From Hygrophila difformis (Eukaryota > Streptophyta > Magnoliopsida > Lamiales > Acanthaceae), in NCBI GenBank assembly GCA_030278955.1, contig JAOANR010000001.1, positions 42,744,890 to 42,808,889 on the forward strand: a DNA stretch of 64,000 nucleotides, given 5' to 3'. Under the pieces are notes generated by a model, which worked only from the letters and a program-made list of their open reading frames with translations, made no database searches and was not told the DNA's origin. Shown one piece after another: positions 45,806 to 58,855 of the stretch (positions within the stretch are counted from its first letter, which is position 1; every line of letters begins with the position of its first letter). The position numbers were made by a program, and so were the translations under genes.

Positions 45806-48292
45806 TGTAATACCCGTAAATTTTAGAATATAAAACTAGGAATTAATCCAATAGGAGAGAAGGTTTTGTTTCCGAGAACCCGTAGACGCGGAAATGCACG
45901 GAAGTCAAGGACGACGAATTAGAACCCGACAGACCAAAACCGACGGTCTTAGGATTTCAAGCACGTAATCGAATTGAGACGGAATAAATTTATGATGAGA
46001 AGCATAATCCGGAAATGACCCGGAAAAATCGAGCGCGAAAACGGGGAATGATAGAAGTCCGAAAGAGAGGAGAAAAGACCCGACGGATCGGATCGCACGG
46101 ACCCGCCCGGACCGCAGTCCAGGCGAGTCTCGCGCGCTGGCCGGGCGGGGTTTGGCTAAAAGGCGCGCCAACCCCGCGTGGCCCTACAGGTTTTGGCAAC
46201 TCGCGCGTTTTCGGCGATTTCTTACCATAATTCGACCTCCCGACTTTGGAAGGCGAATTTTGGACGGGGGAAGGGAATAAGGGCGACCTAGGGCTGCCTC
46301 CCTTGCCCATTCTTCAGTCACCAAGTCCCCAAGTCACTCTCAAACCCTCCCAAGCCAAAAAGCTCTCCCGACGAACTTCCGACGGACTTCCGACGACTTT
46401 CCGACCACCACCGACGACCGTAGGAACGAGTAGATCAAGGATCACAGTCCTTAGATCATTGGTAAGTATTCTCTTAAGTCCTCATTCCCGTTTTTCCTCT
46501 CGAATCCCCAATCTAACTCTTGATTCGTTGAATTCAAATGCGTTCGTGGCCAAAGTCGGGAACTTTGCACTTCGTAGATCCGTTCGTAGGATTTTGGACG
46601 AGCCGAGCGACCCTAGGACGACTCAAGAACTTCACTACTGTAAGTTGAGCCTTCCGTATCAATACGGGTGATTTCGGGGCGTCCGGTATAGGCGTAATGT
46701 AACGAAACGTAAAAATCGAACTTAAAAACCCCATCTTGCGCAGTTTCTGTAATCGGCCTAAAACCCATATTTCGAGGATTCAATCCGAAAAACTCAAAAC
46801 TAGACTTTTAATCCTAACACATAAATCTAGGTTGTGTAAAAATTTCAGCCATTTTCGTTAACGTTTGCTATTTTAAATCGCATCGAAAAGAGACTGCTTT
46901 GACAAAACGTGTGGGAATCTGTCTATGAAAATGTTCGAACTTAGTGAATTTATTTCTATAGTTTCTAGTCCGATTTGATCTTTACAATCTAAATGAAAGT
47001 TGTAGATAATCATGTCTAGTATGTGCATATTAAATTTCAGAATTTTTGGAGTCCATTTGATATGTTAAAAAGTCGAGATTTTGAACTGTGACAAACCTGA
47101 GTTCGGACAGTTTTCTGATTGCATGATAAAATCGATTTTTGACATGTTTCCTCAACTTATTTCGAAAAAGTTAAAACACGAAAGTTGTTCGTTAGGGTGT
47201 TTTGCATAAAGTGTGAAGATTTCAGAATTTTCGGGCTTGAAACGGATTTTTAAATGAGAAAGGCGCAAACTGTGACGCCAAGATACGTTTAAATCGAAGA
47301 GTTTTGAAATTTCGAAACAAACGGTCAAAGATTTGAAACACGATACATCTACACTTTTGAAAAACCCCGATACATTAAATCTAAACGATACATGAAATAC
47401 TTGGTGGAGGGTGAGTGCTCTGCAGGGTGCCCCTCTAGCCTTTTCTCTTCGGGCCTATAATGGACGAGAGAATTTGATGAAATATTACGCCAGTTGGCGG
47501 GAGATACATGGCCTACTCTCTCGGGTTGTCCGTATGGATTTCTCGAGGCTCCGGAGTGTTACTGGGTATGGCAGATACGGCTGCGGCCGCCGGATCACCG
47601 GCTATACAAGATACTTACGACACGGCTGCGGCCGCCGGATCACCGGCTATACAAAACACTGAGAAATGGTTACGTAACGGGGGAAATAAAAGATTTAATA
47701 TTTTTAAGTATTTATTTATTTTTGCATGTCTTAAATTATGCATTTAAATTATGTCTTTAAATTTCATGGCATGACTAAATTATTATTGTGGATTAGATGC
47801 ATGTTTAAATACACAATTAAAATTATTATTTCCTTTAAATTTCGTGAATGCATGATAGGAGTGAAATTTTAAATTATCTAATTAAATCCCTTTATTGCTA
47901 TGTTAGGATCGACTTACTCAGTATTTTATATACTGATAAAATTGTTGTTTTCTCTTTTCTTTCAGAGTACGGAGATAATGCATAGCATGTGCATTGGGGG
48001 ATGGATTTATTAAACATTGTTTATTTGCTTTTTACAATACTTGCATAACGGGCATGTAAATCCCGAGTTTTGGCCATGTCGGCCCATTTTACATTTTTCC
48101 GCTGCGATACATTATTACTACTATGTGTGTGGATGATACTTATTATTTTTACATAGATTCCGGACTTGTTTTTAAATCTTTTTGCAATACCTATAGCCTT
48201 GCATCTCTTTAGCAAGCTCGGATAATCCGTGTCTTGCTAGAGAGATGTGGCGGTGACATCCCGGCCTGGGTTATCAAATCCGGGGTGTTACA
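45806..48292 (+). repeat. 5' LTR of the chromodomain gypsy element
   Basis: 2487 bp, TGTAATACCCG...GGTGTTACA. It is GC-rich at 46040-46400 and contains a 45-bp tandem duplication with two gcggccgc sites (47581-47670). ORFs inside (45905-46171 minus, 46246-46671 plus) repeat in every LTR copy and have no recognisable domain. Confidence 0.92.
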
Positions 48293-48295
48293 AGT

Positions 48296-48308
48296 TGGTA
48301 TCAGAGAC
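48296..48308 (+). other. Primer-binding site (tRNA-Met type)
   Basis: tggtatcagagac lies three bases after the 5' LTR. Confidence 0.88.
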
Positions 48309-48744
48309 CGGAATATTTTGAAGCTACTACTATTTTTATTTTAAACTAAGTATTATTTTTAAATTTATTATTATCATTATTATTTTTAAGACTACTAGTA
48401 TTATTATTTTAGCCCAAAATTTGAGCCCAAAAATTTTCTTACCCAAGTAGTATAATATTTTGAGCCCAAAAGAGGGTTAAATTATTTTGACCCAATATTT
48501 ATAATTATTTATTTTAAGCCCAACCATTTCGACCCAATACCCATGTTTTTACTTTTTAAAGTCCAAACTATTATTGTGGCCCGATATAGGCCCAATTTTT
48601 TTTTTTTTTTTTCCCATGATTAAATACACTAAGATCAATTTTTTTGGGGGGATTGCATGTGCATATTCATATAGATTTAAATTCCCGCATGTCATGATTT
48701 ATATCCGAAACATACTCTAACTCTAACCTCCTTGTTGACACTAG

Positions 48745-49134
48745 ATGGCCGAACCCAACATGAACATGGTCAACTTGATGGTGAAACTGACTAACGCATA
48801 TTTAGAGTCCCAACAACATGTCAACTATTTCAAGACTCGAGTAGGACAACTAGAGGGCCAAGTGGCCCATCTGGGGCATCTTAGGGAGACCGATAATCAT
48901 AACATAACCCAGCTGCAAAATCAAGTCGCCGAACTCCAAGCCCAAATGGCCCAACTCCAAGACAAGGGTGATGACTTGGAGGAACAAATAGGAAACGTAG
49001 CCTGGGAGTTGACTACCTTGGCCAATGAGATTGACGGGGGGGTCCTTCAGAACCCGGGACCTCACCCTAATGCCGCAGCACCGATTGACGTATCCAGCGA
49101 CGAGGACGACCCCATCGAGGATGTACCTGCCTAG
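48745..49134 (+). CDS. Small coiled-coil protein encoded upstream of gag
   Basis: 129 aa, starting MAEPNMNMVNLM. Residues about 30-95 form an extended heptad-like helix rich in Gln, Leu and Ala (LQNQVAELQAQMAQLQDK). The C-terminus is acidic (SSDEDDPIEDVPA). It sits between primer site and gag, in its own frame, with a stop at 49134. I recognise no family. It might be a gag-like or regulatory accessory product of the element, or a leader ORF; conservation in relatives would decide. It is the only added ORF in the element. Confidence 0.55.
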   Translation: MAEPNMNMVNLMVKLTNAYLESQQHVNYFKTRVGQLEGQVAHLGHLRETDNHNITQLQNQVAELQAQMAQLQDKGDDLEEQIGNVAWELTTLANEIDGGVLQNPGPHPNAAAPIDVSSDEDDPIEDVPA

Positions 49135-49472
49135 TCACCCTATACTTAGGAGTCCATACTGATGCACTACTATCTATATTCTTTTTTTTAGTACCAGCAC
49201 TACTATTTCCTTCCTGTTACGAATGCTTGTAATCAGCTGAAAAATTTTCTCTTGAGTAATAAATCTACAAGCATTTATTTTATACAATTATATTTAAAGT
49301 ATTCCTTACATTTTAATTAAATTATTTCTCTTCAAATACCCTACTAAAACCCGATCAACAAACGAACAAGTTAATAATAATCAATGACCTATAGATAACA
49401 ACTAAACAAAAATACAAGTAGTAAATATATATGAAAATACTTTGTATGGAGATAACGGACAAGGGTATCTCC

Positions 49473-49508
49473 AACCCTAAACCCTAAACCCTAAACCCTG
49501 AACCCTAG
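49473..49508. repeat. Short interstitial telomere-like repeat inside the gypsy element
   Basis: Three perfect accctaa units in tandem followed by a diverged one (accctgaaccctaggg), in the leader between the coiled-coil ORF and gag. The unit equals the plant telomere repeat. Confidence 0.85.
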
Positions 49509-49514
49509 GGTCTG

Positions 49515-49585
49515 AAAAAAAAAAAAAAAAAAAAAAAACCTGAACAGGTTACTGTTCACGCAAAAAAAAAAAAAAAAAAAAAAAA
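49515..49585. repeat. A24 - hairpin - A24
   Basis: Two runs of exactly 24 A (49515-49538 and 49562-49585) flank a 23-bp segment holding a perfect 7-bp hairpin, tgaacag/ctgttca with loop gtta (49541-49558). Confidence 0.85.
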
Positions 49586-49793
49586 GGAAAATATAAACAA
49601 AACAAAAACAAAGCAGTAAGTAGAACCAACCCCGAATGACAACAAACAATACGCTAAACCCCAACAACCTATACTAACAGGTTCCAACAGAACTGATACC
49701 TGTTAATATCGTCATTTATTTAGTCAAATTATTCCCCAAGTATTACATAATACTTCAACAAAAGAATCTAAACTCGCTTGTTCTTGCAACAGC

Positions 49794-52700
49794 ATGGCAC
49801 CGAGAGGAAGAGCACGCGCTCAGCCCACTACTCCAAACACCAACGAAACCCCTATGCAACCAGAAATGCCCATACCCGGCGAAGGGGTACACGCTCAAGA
49901 GGAGCCGGCAAACCCCATGCCAAACAACATGGACGCGCGCCTACGGACTCTAGAGGAGGTTCTCATCGCGATAGGGAACGCGCATGTGAACCAAGGCCAG
50001 GCCGCTGCGGTACCTCCACCCGAGGCCCGCATTAACTACCTAGCTATGGTGAACTCGTATCGTCCGCCGAACTACGCCGGAGAAGAGGACCCGGCCAAAC
50101 TTGAAGAATGGATCCGAACATTCGACAAGCTACTAAACCGGTGAAGTGCCCAATTGGCGAGAAGGTGCCTGTGGCGTCGTACTATCTCGGAGGGGAGGCG
50201 GATGACTGGTGGCGTGCCATGCAAGAAAAACTAGCCGAGGACGAGGAACCCTATTCTTGGGAGGAATTCATGGGTCTAATCAGGGATCGCTTTTACCCCA
50301 TGAGCACAAAGTCCGCCATGTACGAGGAATTCTTATCTCTGAAGCAAGGAGGGCAAACAGTCCAAGAATATTACGCCCGTTTCAAGGAGTTGGTGCGTTT
50401 CGCACCGAGACTCGTGCCGACAGACGTGGAGAAGGCACAGAAATTTGAAATGGGGCTAAACTTGGCTATACGAGAGGTGATCACTGGCGTCCCATACCCA
50501 GACCTACAATCGGTGTACGATCGTGCGGTAGCTGTTGCAAGGGTGCAACAACTAAAAAGGAAAGTGAGTGGAGAACCCAGCCGAGGATCTCAGGGTCAGG
50601 ATAAGAGGGGTAGAGACAACCGTTCCGGAAACAATGCTGTAGGGAACAACTTTCGGGGAGATCTGAACAGACCCCCTCAAAACAACAACAGAGGATATGA
50701 CGATAGAACCCTTTTCCGGGGTAACCCGGTACCACCTTGCCCGAGATGCGGCAGGCCTCATTTGGCCAGAGGGTGCCCCCAACAGGGCGCCTGCTACAGG
50801 TGTGGTCGCAACGGCCACATGGCGAATGAGTGCCGCACCCGACTGGAAAACATCACCAAGAGAGAGGATTTAGGCACGGGGCCAACTCAGCCTCGCAACC
50901 AGGATGGACGGAATGGAAACAACCAGGGGTATAGACCCCCTCAGAACCATAATCTCAATCAGAATCAACGTCCCTCACAGAATCCAAATCAGCAACAGAA
51001 TCAGAACCCGAACCGGGATCAGCAAGGCAACCCGGGACGTCCAATGGGGCGATTGAATGTCATCAATGAGGCAGATGCGCCTATGCAAGGGGACGTAATG
51101 GGAGGTACGTTCCATGTCTTAAGCACACCCCTTAGAGTTCTGTTTGACTCAGGAGCTAGTTGTTCGATAATATCATCTAGAGTCTTACCTGAACTAGATC
51201 TACCTAAGTGCGAATTGATTAACTTAGGGATTCAACTTCCATCGGGAGAGGTAGTATCATGCTCTAAGCGATATAACGGAATTCCGATAGTTATAAAGAA
51301 CGTAGAGTTTTTCGCGAACTTAGTAGAATTCGAACTACAGGATTTTGACGTCATACTAGGAATGGATTGGCTAACCCAATATAAAGCCGTGATCGATTGC
51401 CAAAAACAAAAGATCACGTTGTCAAAGAGTCGGGGAAGGAGAGTCATCTTTTACTCCCAACCCCCTAAGAAGTCTACCAAGGTAGTTAATGCCATGAAGC
51501 TATGTAGCTTAATGCGTAAGGGTTACGCGTTATATGCTTGCTACATTCATAACCTTGAGGCCGAAGAGGTCAAGGTGGATAACATTCCGGTGGTGAGAGA
51601 ATACCCGGATGTATTCCCGGAAGACGTTCCCGGCATGCCGCCTGAGAGAGATCTGGAATTCACTATAGATCTTATTCCGGGAACGGAGCCTGTCTCGAAG
51701 GCTCCTTACCGCATGGCGCCGCTGGAAATGAAGGAACTAAAAGAACAACTCGAGGAGTTGCTAGAAAAGGGCTACATAAGGCCGAGCACGTCCCCATGGG
51801 GAGCCCCGGTCTTATTCGTGAAGAAGAAAGATGGAGGTCTACGACTATGCATCGATTATAGAGGACTTAACCAAGTCACGGTCAAGAACAAGTACCCGTT
51901 GCCAAGAATCGAGGATTTGTTCGACCAACTGAAGGGAGCCTCAGTATTTTCAAAGATCGACCTACGATCCGGATATCACCAGTTAAGGATCGCCGAAAAA
52001 GATATCCCAAAGACGGCATTCAGAACTCGCTACGGGCATTACGAATTCACGGTGCTGTCATTCGGGCTGACGAACGCCCCAGCTATGTTCATGAATCTCA
52101 TGAACAACGTGTTTCGAGAACTATTAGATCAATGCGTGGTGGTGTTCATAGATGACATCCTGATCTACTCGAAAAGCGAAGAAGAGCATTCCGAACACTT
52201 ACACAAAGTGTTAGGGATCTTACGAGCCAATCAGCTGTATGGCAAGCTGTCCAAATGCGATTTCTGGCTAAAAGAAGTGGCATTTCTAGGACATATCGTA
52301 TCCGCCAATGGAGTGGCAGTAGACCCAGCAAAGATTTCGGCAGTTACCGAATGGGTGCCACCGAAGAATCCAACCGAGATAAGAAGTTTTCTCGGATTGG
52401 CAGGGTACTACCGAAGGTTTGTAAAGGATTTCTCAAGGATTGCTCGCCCATTGACGCAGCTGTTAAAGAAAGGGGTGAAATACGACTGGACCATCGAGTG
52501 TGATTCCGCATTCCAAGAATTGAAGAAACGGCTTACTATAGCACCGGTGTTGACATTACCATCGGAAGATGGAGACTTCGAGGTGTACAGCGACGCCTCG
52601 AAGGAAGGATTGGGATGCGTGCTAATGCAAGATCAAAGGGTTATAGCATATGCATCACGTCAACTAAAGCCACACGAAGAGAACTACCCGACGCACGACT

Positions 52701-54511
52701 TGGAGCTAGCCGCAGTCGTGTTCGCTCTAAAGATATGGAGGCATTACCTCTATGGGCGAAAGTGTCGGATGTTCACCGACCATAAGAGCCTCAAGTATAT
52801 ATTCACGCAAAAAGAGCTGAATTTGAGGCAAAGAAGGTGGTTGGAACTGATTAAGGATTACGACCTGGAAATCGCGTACCACGAAGGAAGGGCCAACGTC
52901 GTGGCCGATGCCTTGAGTCGAAAGACTCAACACGTGGTGAACTCACTCGTAGTACCGGCCGAGTTGTACAGAGACTTGGCGAAATTAAGTCTGGAGTTGG
53001 TACACTCCGGCGAAGTAAGTGAGGTCGTCAACACGATGGTAGTAGGATCTACCATACTTGATGAGATACGACTAGCACGACAGGGTGATGAAAAGTTGGA
53101 GGAAATTAGGAAGAGCATTGCTGAGGGAAAGGCAATGGATTTTAAAATCCATGAGGACGGAAGCATCCGCTTCAAAGGAAGGTGGTGCATACCACGAAAA
53201 TGCGAGGACCTGAAGCTAAGAGTAATGGAGGAAGGCCATAACACCCCATATTCGGTCCACCCCGGAGGCGAGAAGCTATACAAGGACATAAAGAAGAACT
53301 ATTGGTGGCCGAACATGAAGAGAGAAATGGCCGAGTTTGTGGCGAGATGCCTTACCTGCCAGAAGGTCAAGGCCGTACGGCAGAAACCCTTAGGATTAAT
53401 GCAGCCATTGGAAATCCCAAGTTGGAAATGGGATAGCATTTCAATGGACTTCGTTTTGGGGTTACCACGTTCACCGAAGGGGATGAATAAAATCTGGGTG
53501 ATCGTGGATAGGTTGACAAAAGCTGCCATATTTATCCCCATGAAGGATACCTGGTCCATGGACCAATTGGCAAGGGCATATGTCGACAACGTGGTACGAC
53601 GACATGGAGTACCACACGACATCATCTCGGACAGAGACAGTAGATTCGTCTCACATTTTTGGACGAAACTACAAGAAGCCCTCGGTACGAAGATAAAGAT
53701 GAGTACCGCGTTCCACCCCATGACGGATGGACAAACGGAAAGGACGATCCAAACTTTGGAAGACATGCTGAGGGCATGCGTATTAGAGTTTAAGGGAAGT
53801 TGGGAAAATCACTTACCCTTGATCGAATTTTCCTACAACAACAGCTACCATGCTAGCATCGGCATGGCACCTTTCGAGGCACTGTATGGACGCAAATGCC
53901 GAAGCCCATTGAGCTGGGAAGAGGGCAAGAGGACTATGGTAATTGGACCGCAACTTGTTGAGGATATGGCTCAACAAGTCAAAATAATCCAAGGGAAGAT
54001 GAGAGCCGCGCAAGACCGGCAAAAGAGCTATGCCGACGTGAGACGGCAAGATTTGGAATTCCAAATAGGCGATAAGGTCATGTTAAAGGTATCACCGATG
54101 AAGGGTGTGATGCGCTTTGGCAAGCGGGGAAAATTAAGCCCACGGTACATAGGACCCTACGAGATCCTAGAAAGAGTGGGGAATCTTGCATACCGATTGG
54201 CATTACCGCCGCAATTTGCTCGTGTCCACGACGTGTTCCACGTCTCGCAACTGAAGAAATACGTCCATGATCCGACCCACGTACTCCAACCGGAGGAAAT
54301 TGAGCTGGACGATGACTTAAGCTATGAAGAAATTCCGGTGCGAATACTCGACAAAAAGGAGAGGGTAACAAGGAATAAGACCGTGAGGATGGTTAAGGTT
54401 CTTTGGTCTAACCACGAAGCCGAGACGGCAACGTGGGAGCTGGAAGCAGACATGAGGGAGCGTTACCCAACCCTATTCCAAGACAGTGCAGCAACAGTTA
54501 TGGGGACATAA
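49794..54511 (+). CDS. Chromodomain gypsy gag-pol polyprotein, one frameshift in gag
   Basis: The gag N-terminus runs 49794-50144. The rest lies in another frame, open from 50108 to 54511 (1467 codons), so one frame change falls at about 50110-50145 within gag. Domains in the long frame: retrotransposon gag (1-150), two Cys/His clusters with a CCHC knuckle at 228-242, protease with FDSGAS (D347), reverse transcriptase with FIDD (D682-D683), RNase H with YSDAS (about 826), integrase with a zinc-binding region (about 1040-1085) and D1114-D1175-E1211 (D,D35E spacing), and a C-terminal chromodomain (about 1402-1460). The chromodomain targets chromatin in this lineage (family knowledge). Apart from the frame change the copy looks complete; whether the change is a mutation, a sequencing error or programmed is unknown. 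Confidence 0.92.
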
Positions 54512-54781
54512 CTGTAATCTTAAGAGGGGGAGGATGTGACGACCCGAGTATTTCTGAATATTTTGTGCGAATACTTTGTACCCCAAATAAACAAATTCAA
54601 ATTGTTTTGAACTACGTAATGACTTGATCCCTTCACGGGGTACGTAGGCAACTCGGAAATTCAATTCTGGGTTCAGTCAAATAATAACAAACAACGACAC
54701 ACAATAATACAATCGCTTAATCAAACAATTCCCGAACTCGCGAGAGGATGAAGTACAACTTCGAGGACGAAGTTGGTTCTT
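54512..54781 (+). other. Post-pol untranslated region of the gypsy element
   Basis: 270 bp without gene. At 54519-54538 it carries cttaagagggggaggatgtg, a second purine tract of the type normally found just before a chromovirus 3' LTR. A further one lies at 54780-54794, next to the actual LTR. Confidence 0.7.
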
Positions 54782-54794
54782 AAGGGGGGTAGAC
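54782..54794 (+). other. Polypurine tract of the gypsy element
   Basis: aaggggggtagac directly precedes the 3' LTR. Confidence 0.82.
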
Positions 54795-56346
54795 TGTAAT
54801 ACCCGTAAATTTTAGAATATAAAAATAGGAATTAATCCAATAGGAGAGAAGGTTTTGTTTCCGAGAACCCGTAGACGCGGAAATGCACGGAAGTCAAGGA
54901 CGACGAATTAGAACCCGACAGACCAAAACCGACGGTCTTAGGATTTCAAGCACGTAATCGAATTGAGACGGAATAAATTTATGATGAGAAGCATAATCCG
55001 GAAATGACCCGGAAAAATCGAGCGCGAAAACGGGGAAGGATAGAAGTCCGAAAGAGAGGAGAAAAGACCCGACGGATCGGATCGCACGGACCCGCCCGGA
55101 CCGCAGTCCAGGCGAGTCTCGCGCGCTGGCCGGGCGGGGTTTGGCTAAAAGGCGCGCCAACCCCGCGTGGCCCTACAGGTTTTGGCAACTCGCGCGTTTT
55201 CGGCGATTTCTTACCATAATTCGACCTCCCGACTTTGGAAGGCGAATTTTGGACGGGGGAAGGGAATAAGGGCGACCTAGGGCTGCCTCCCTTGCCCATT
55301 CTTCAGTCACCAAGTCCCCAAGTCACTCTCAAACCCTCCCAAGCCAAAAAGCTCTCCCGACGAACTTCCGACGGACTTCCGACGACTTTCCGACCACCAC
55401 CGACGACCGTAGGAACGAGTAGATCAAGGATCACAGTCCTTAGATCATTGGTAAGTATTCTCTTAAGTCCTCATTCCCGTTTTTCCTCTCGAATCCCCAA
55501 TCTAACTCTTGATTCGTTGAATTCAAATGCGTTCGTGGCCAAAGTCGGGAACTTTGCACTTCGTAGATCCGTTCGTAGGATTTTGGACGAGCCGAGCGAC
55601 CCTAGGACGACTCAAGAACTTCACTACTGTAAGTTGAGCCTTCCGTATCAATACGGGTGATTTCGGGGCGTCCGGTATAGGCGTAATGTAACGAAACGTA
55701 AAAATCGAACTTAAAAACCCCATCTTGCGCAGTTTCTGTAATCGGCCTAAAACCCATATTTCGAGGATTCAATCCGAAAAACTCAAAACTAGACTTTTAA
55801 TCCTAACACATAAATCTAGGTTGTGAAAAAATTTCAGCCATTTTCGTTAACGTTTGCTATTTTAAATCGCATCGAAAAGAGACTGCTTTGACAAAACGTG
55901 TGGGAATCTGTCTATGAAAATGTTCGAACTTAGTGAATTTATTTCTATAGTTTCTAGTCCGATTTGATCTTTACAATCTAAATGAAAGTTGTAGATAATC
56001 ATGTCTAGTATGTGCATATTAAATTTCAGAATTTTTGGAGTCCATTTGATATGTTAAAAAGTCGAGATTTTGAACTGTGACAAACCTGAGTTCGGACAGT
56101 TTTCTGATTGCATGATAAAATCGATTTTTGACATGTTTCCTCAACTTATTTCGAAAAAGTTAAAACACGAAAGTTGTTCGTTAGGGTGTTTTGCATAAAG
56201 TGTGAAGATTTCAGAATTTTCGGGCTTGAAACGGATTTTTAAATGAGAAAGGCGCAAACTGTGACGCCAAGATACGTTTAAATCGAAGAGTTTTGAAATT
56301 TCGAAACAAACGGTCAAAGATTTGAAACACGATACATCTACACTTT
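54795..56346 (+). repeat. Truncated 3' LTR of the chromodomain gypsy element
   Basis: It follows the 5' LTR for 1552 of 2487 bp with about three substitutions, then switches within acttt (56342-56346) to copia gag sequence. The last third of the LTR is absent. Confidence 0.93.
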
Positions 56347-56517
56347 GTGAGCATTGCATCCCAAGCTCTATCATCAACTGACATAAAAAAGGACCGCATC
56401 CTGTTCTTCCAAAAAGAAAAGTTTGTCCCATCGAGCAGTGGGGGCATGTTTAATGACCATCCTTGATTCATCTTGCTGTTTGGATCTCTCTCGAAAGAGT
56501 GTGGCTCTGATACCAAT

Positions 56518-57470
56518 TGTTAGGTCCACGGGCAAGCAAGACAGACACTTTATGCTAAGGTTCATTGTAAGACAATGAACTCAACCAACAACAACAGAAT
56601 ATTAAATCAAGATATAACTTGAGCACAGTGGAATAATTATAAAGCATAAAGTAAATCAATGAGACAAGCAATTGATGACCCAGTTCGGCCTTCGGCCTAC
56701 GTCTGGGGGATACCAATCCAGGAGGTTATTTTACTATGTGTTTCAAGATGGTATACAACCACACACACTAGCAACATAAAGAGAATGACTTCACCCTAAT
56801 CTCCAGGCGGATAGTTGTTGGAACCAGAAGCTCTCCCAAGTTCTGGTGTAGGTTTCTCCACCTATTTCAACTCCCCAAAGCTCCTGCCTTGAGTTTCCCC
56901 TGAAGAAGTCTGTGAATCACTTCTCTGGAACAAGATGATTCTGAACGGTGTAAGCTTATCTCCTGTGAAGCCTTTGAACGATCTCCTCAAGTAGTTTAAC
57001 AACTTGCAATCAATCAGAGAAGAGTCCAAGGCTTGTCGATTTAGCAGCAACAGATGGATTCAAAGAACAGGGGCTGCAAATCGATCGGGCTTCTCAAAAG
57101 GTGATTCTGAAAGCTTAGAGAGAATTTCAGAGTGATTTAGAGATTGTAGATATGAGAAGTTGTCTTCCATTCCTCAGAAATTCCTTTTAACCAAGAAGCT
57201 CTCAAACTGGAACAGTCATATTGGAAATAGCCGTTGAGATTTGACAGGGTCCGTTAGACACAAATTCAAATTCTTGTTTCACTAATCTGGAGGAGGATTC
57301 CTGCAAAATAAACATTAGTAAATAATCTCCCCAGATTAGGAAAAGAGCCGTTGGGGCTGGAGCAAGGTTTTCAGAGATTCCACGCCGCACATGAAGACTG
57401 TCGCTCAGGAGGTTCATCCATAGTGTTCAATCATCGACTTTGAACTTCCGTCAAAACACAGGACCCAACA
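56518..57470 (-). repeat. Duplicated copia-type 5' LTR
   Basis: Copy of 43243-44195 with a primer site still beside it and AATAG (57471-57475) after it. It has no partner LTR or interior on this side. Confidence 0.92.
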
Positions 57471-57475
57471 AATAG

Positions 57476-58855
57476 TAGTATTGGGTCTGAACGGGGTGGT
57501 TTTAAAATACATGTGGGAAATGGAAGTTCTGTCCGTTTCTAGAAAGACGTCTGGGTGGAGTTAGGAAGACCGCTGAAGGAAATCTTTCCAAGATTATTCT
57601 CTCTTGCTGTGAACAAGGAAGGAATGATTGATGAATTTGGATCATGGTCGGGATTGAATTGGGTTTGGGGTGTTCAACTTAGAAGATCGTTGTTCGCTTG
57701 GGAACATGAGGTTTGGACTGACTTTTTGTCCGTGCTTAATCAAACAAAACTTAATAGATTCTTGGTGGATCGTGTGGACTAGATGTTGGAGGGCAATGGA
57801 AGATTTACCACTCGGTCATGTTGGAGCTTGGGAGCAGGTGGTGTAAGCACTGAGTACGAATGGATGTGGGGATGGCTTTGGAAGATTAAGGCACCTATGA
57901 AAGCAAAAATATTGGCTTGGAAGGCTTTACACCATGCACTACCGGTAAAAGTTGTTCTTGTGAAGCGTGGGTGTAACTTGATACAGGATGAAGTATGTAG
58001 CATATGCTCTGGAGAGGCCGAATCTCTAGACCATATTTTCTCTTTTTGTGAGTTTGCAAAGAAATTATGGTACCAGGGTGTCGGGTGAAGTGGGCGATGA
58101 CGGGTAGTGTGGAAAGCATCATTTCCTGGTGGCTGAGAGGAGATATCAGAATGGGTGGAGAGGAAGCTTGGAGCTTCACAGGTTTGGCTATATTATGGAC
58201 TATTTGGAAGCAGCGGAATGAGGTCATCTTCAGGGGGGCGTCGATCAACTTCGAAGCTGCAGTCGAAGAGATGAAATGGAGGGCGAATACGTGGTGGAAA
58301 GCAGCTGGGATAAATTTCACTACTAATCTTTCCGCTCCAGATGACTCTCTTCTTGGGACCTTTACTTATTTTGGCCGAAGAAGAGTTAAGGTTGTACGAA
58401 GAGGCCTGTCTTGGATTCGCCCGGACAAAGGTTGGTTGAAGATCAATACGGATGGGTCGTCATTTGGTAATCCGGGGCCGGCGGGAATAGGTGGTGTTAT
58501 TCGTGACGATGAGGGGAAAGTGATCTTCATCCTATCCGATTCGATTGGGCTGGCAGAGTCATCGAAAGCGGAATTAATAGCCATAAGCCGGGTATACCAG
58601 GCGCTGATTCGCGATCACGGCTTTCCATTACAAAAAATTGTATTTGAATGCGATTCGCATAATGTCGTGAAGTGGTTGGAAGATCCAGGGAGGCTACCTA
58701 GGCGTTATCATAAGTTCGTAGGCCCTATTGCTACGATCTTGAACTGTGCTGGGGAGGTCAGTTTCCAACAAATCTTCAGAGAACGCAACACCATGGATGA
58801 TCACTGGGCTAAGCTGGGAGCCAAGGGAGAAGGACGGGTAGAAGAATGGGTTTAA
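57476..58855 (+). pseudogene. Duplicated LINE zf-RVT and RNase H region
   Basis: Second copy of 44201-45580 with the same stops and the same 262-aa RNase H frame (58067-58855). No difference was noticed. Confidence 0.87.

Larger units (their letters stand above)
43072..48292. repeat. First copy of the duplicated segment
   Basis: This segment (copia gag start, copia 5' LTR, LINE RNase H part, gypsy LTR) recurs at 56347-61554 with a constant offset of 13275 bp. Differences seen by eye are a handful of bases and one 13-bp indel near 47740. Confidence 0.93.
45806..56346 (+). mobile_element. Chromodomain gypsy retrotransposon (Tekay/Del type), 3' LTR truncated
   Basis: The 5' LTR is 45806-48292 and the 3' LTR 54795-56346 (cut short). 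CATAT lies before the 5' LTR (45801-45805) and after the final solo LTR (61555-61559), the 5-bp duplication of the original insertion into the LINE 3' UTR. It has a tRNA-Met-type primer site, a coiled-coil upstream ORF, and gag-pol in the order gag, protease, RT, RNase H, integrase, chromodomain. Only three differences from the 5' LTR were noticed across about 1550 bp, so it is young. Confidence 0.92.

Noticed and set aside
45905..46671. ORFs of 88, 106 and 141 codons in the gypsy LTR
   Set aside because: They recur in all three LTR copies at fixed positions, overlap on both strands and show no domain; LTR leader sequence explains them.
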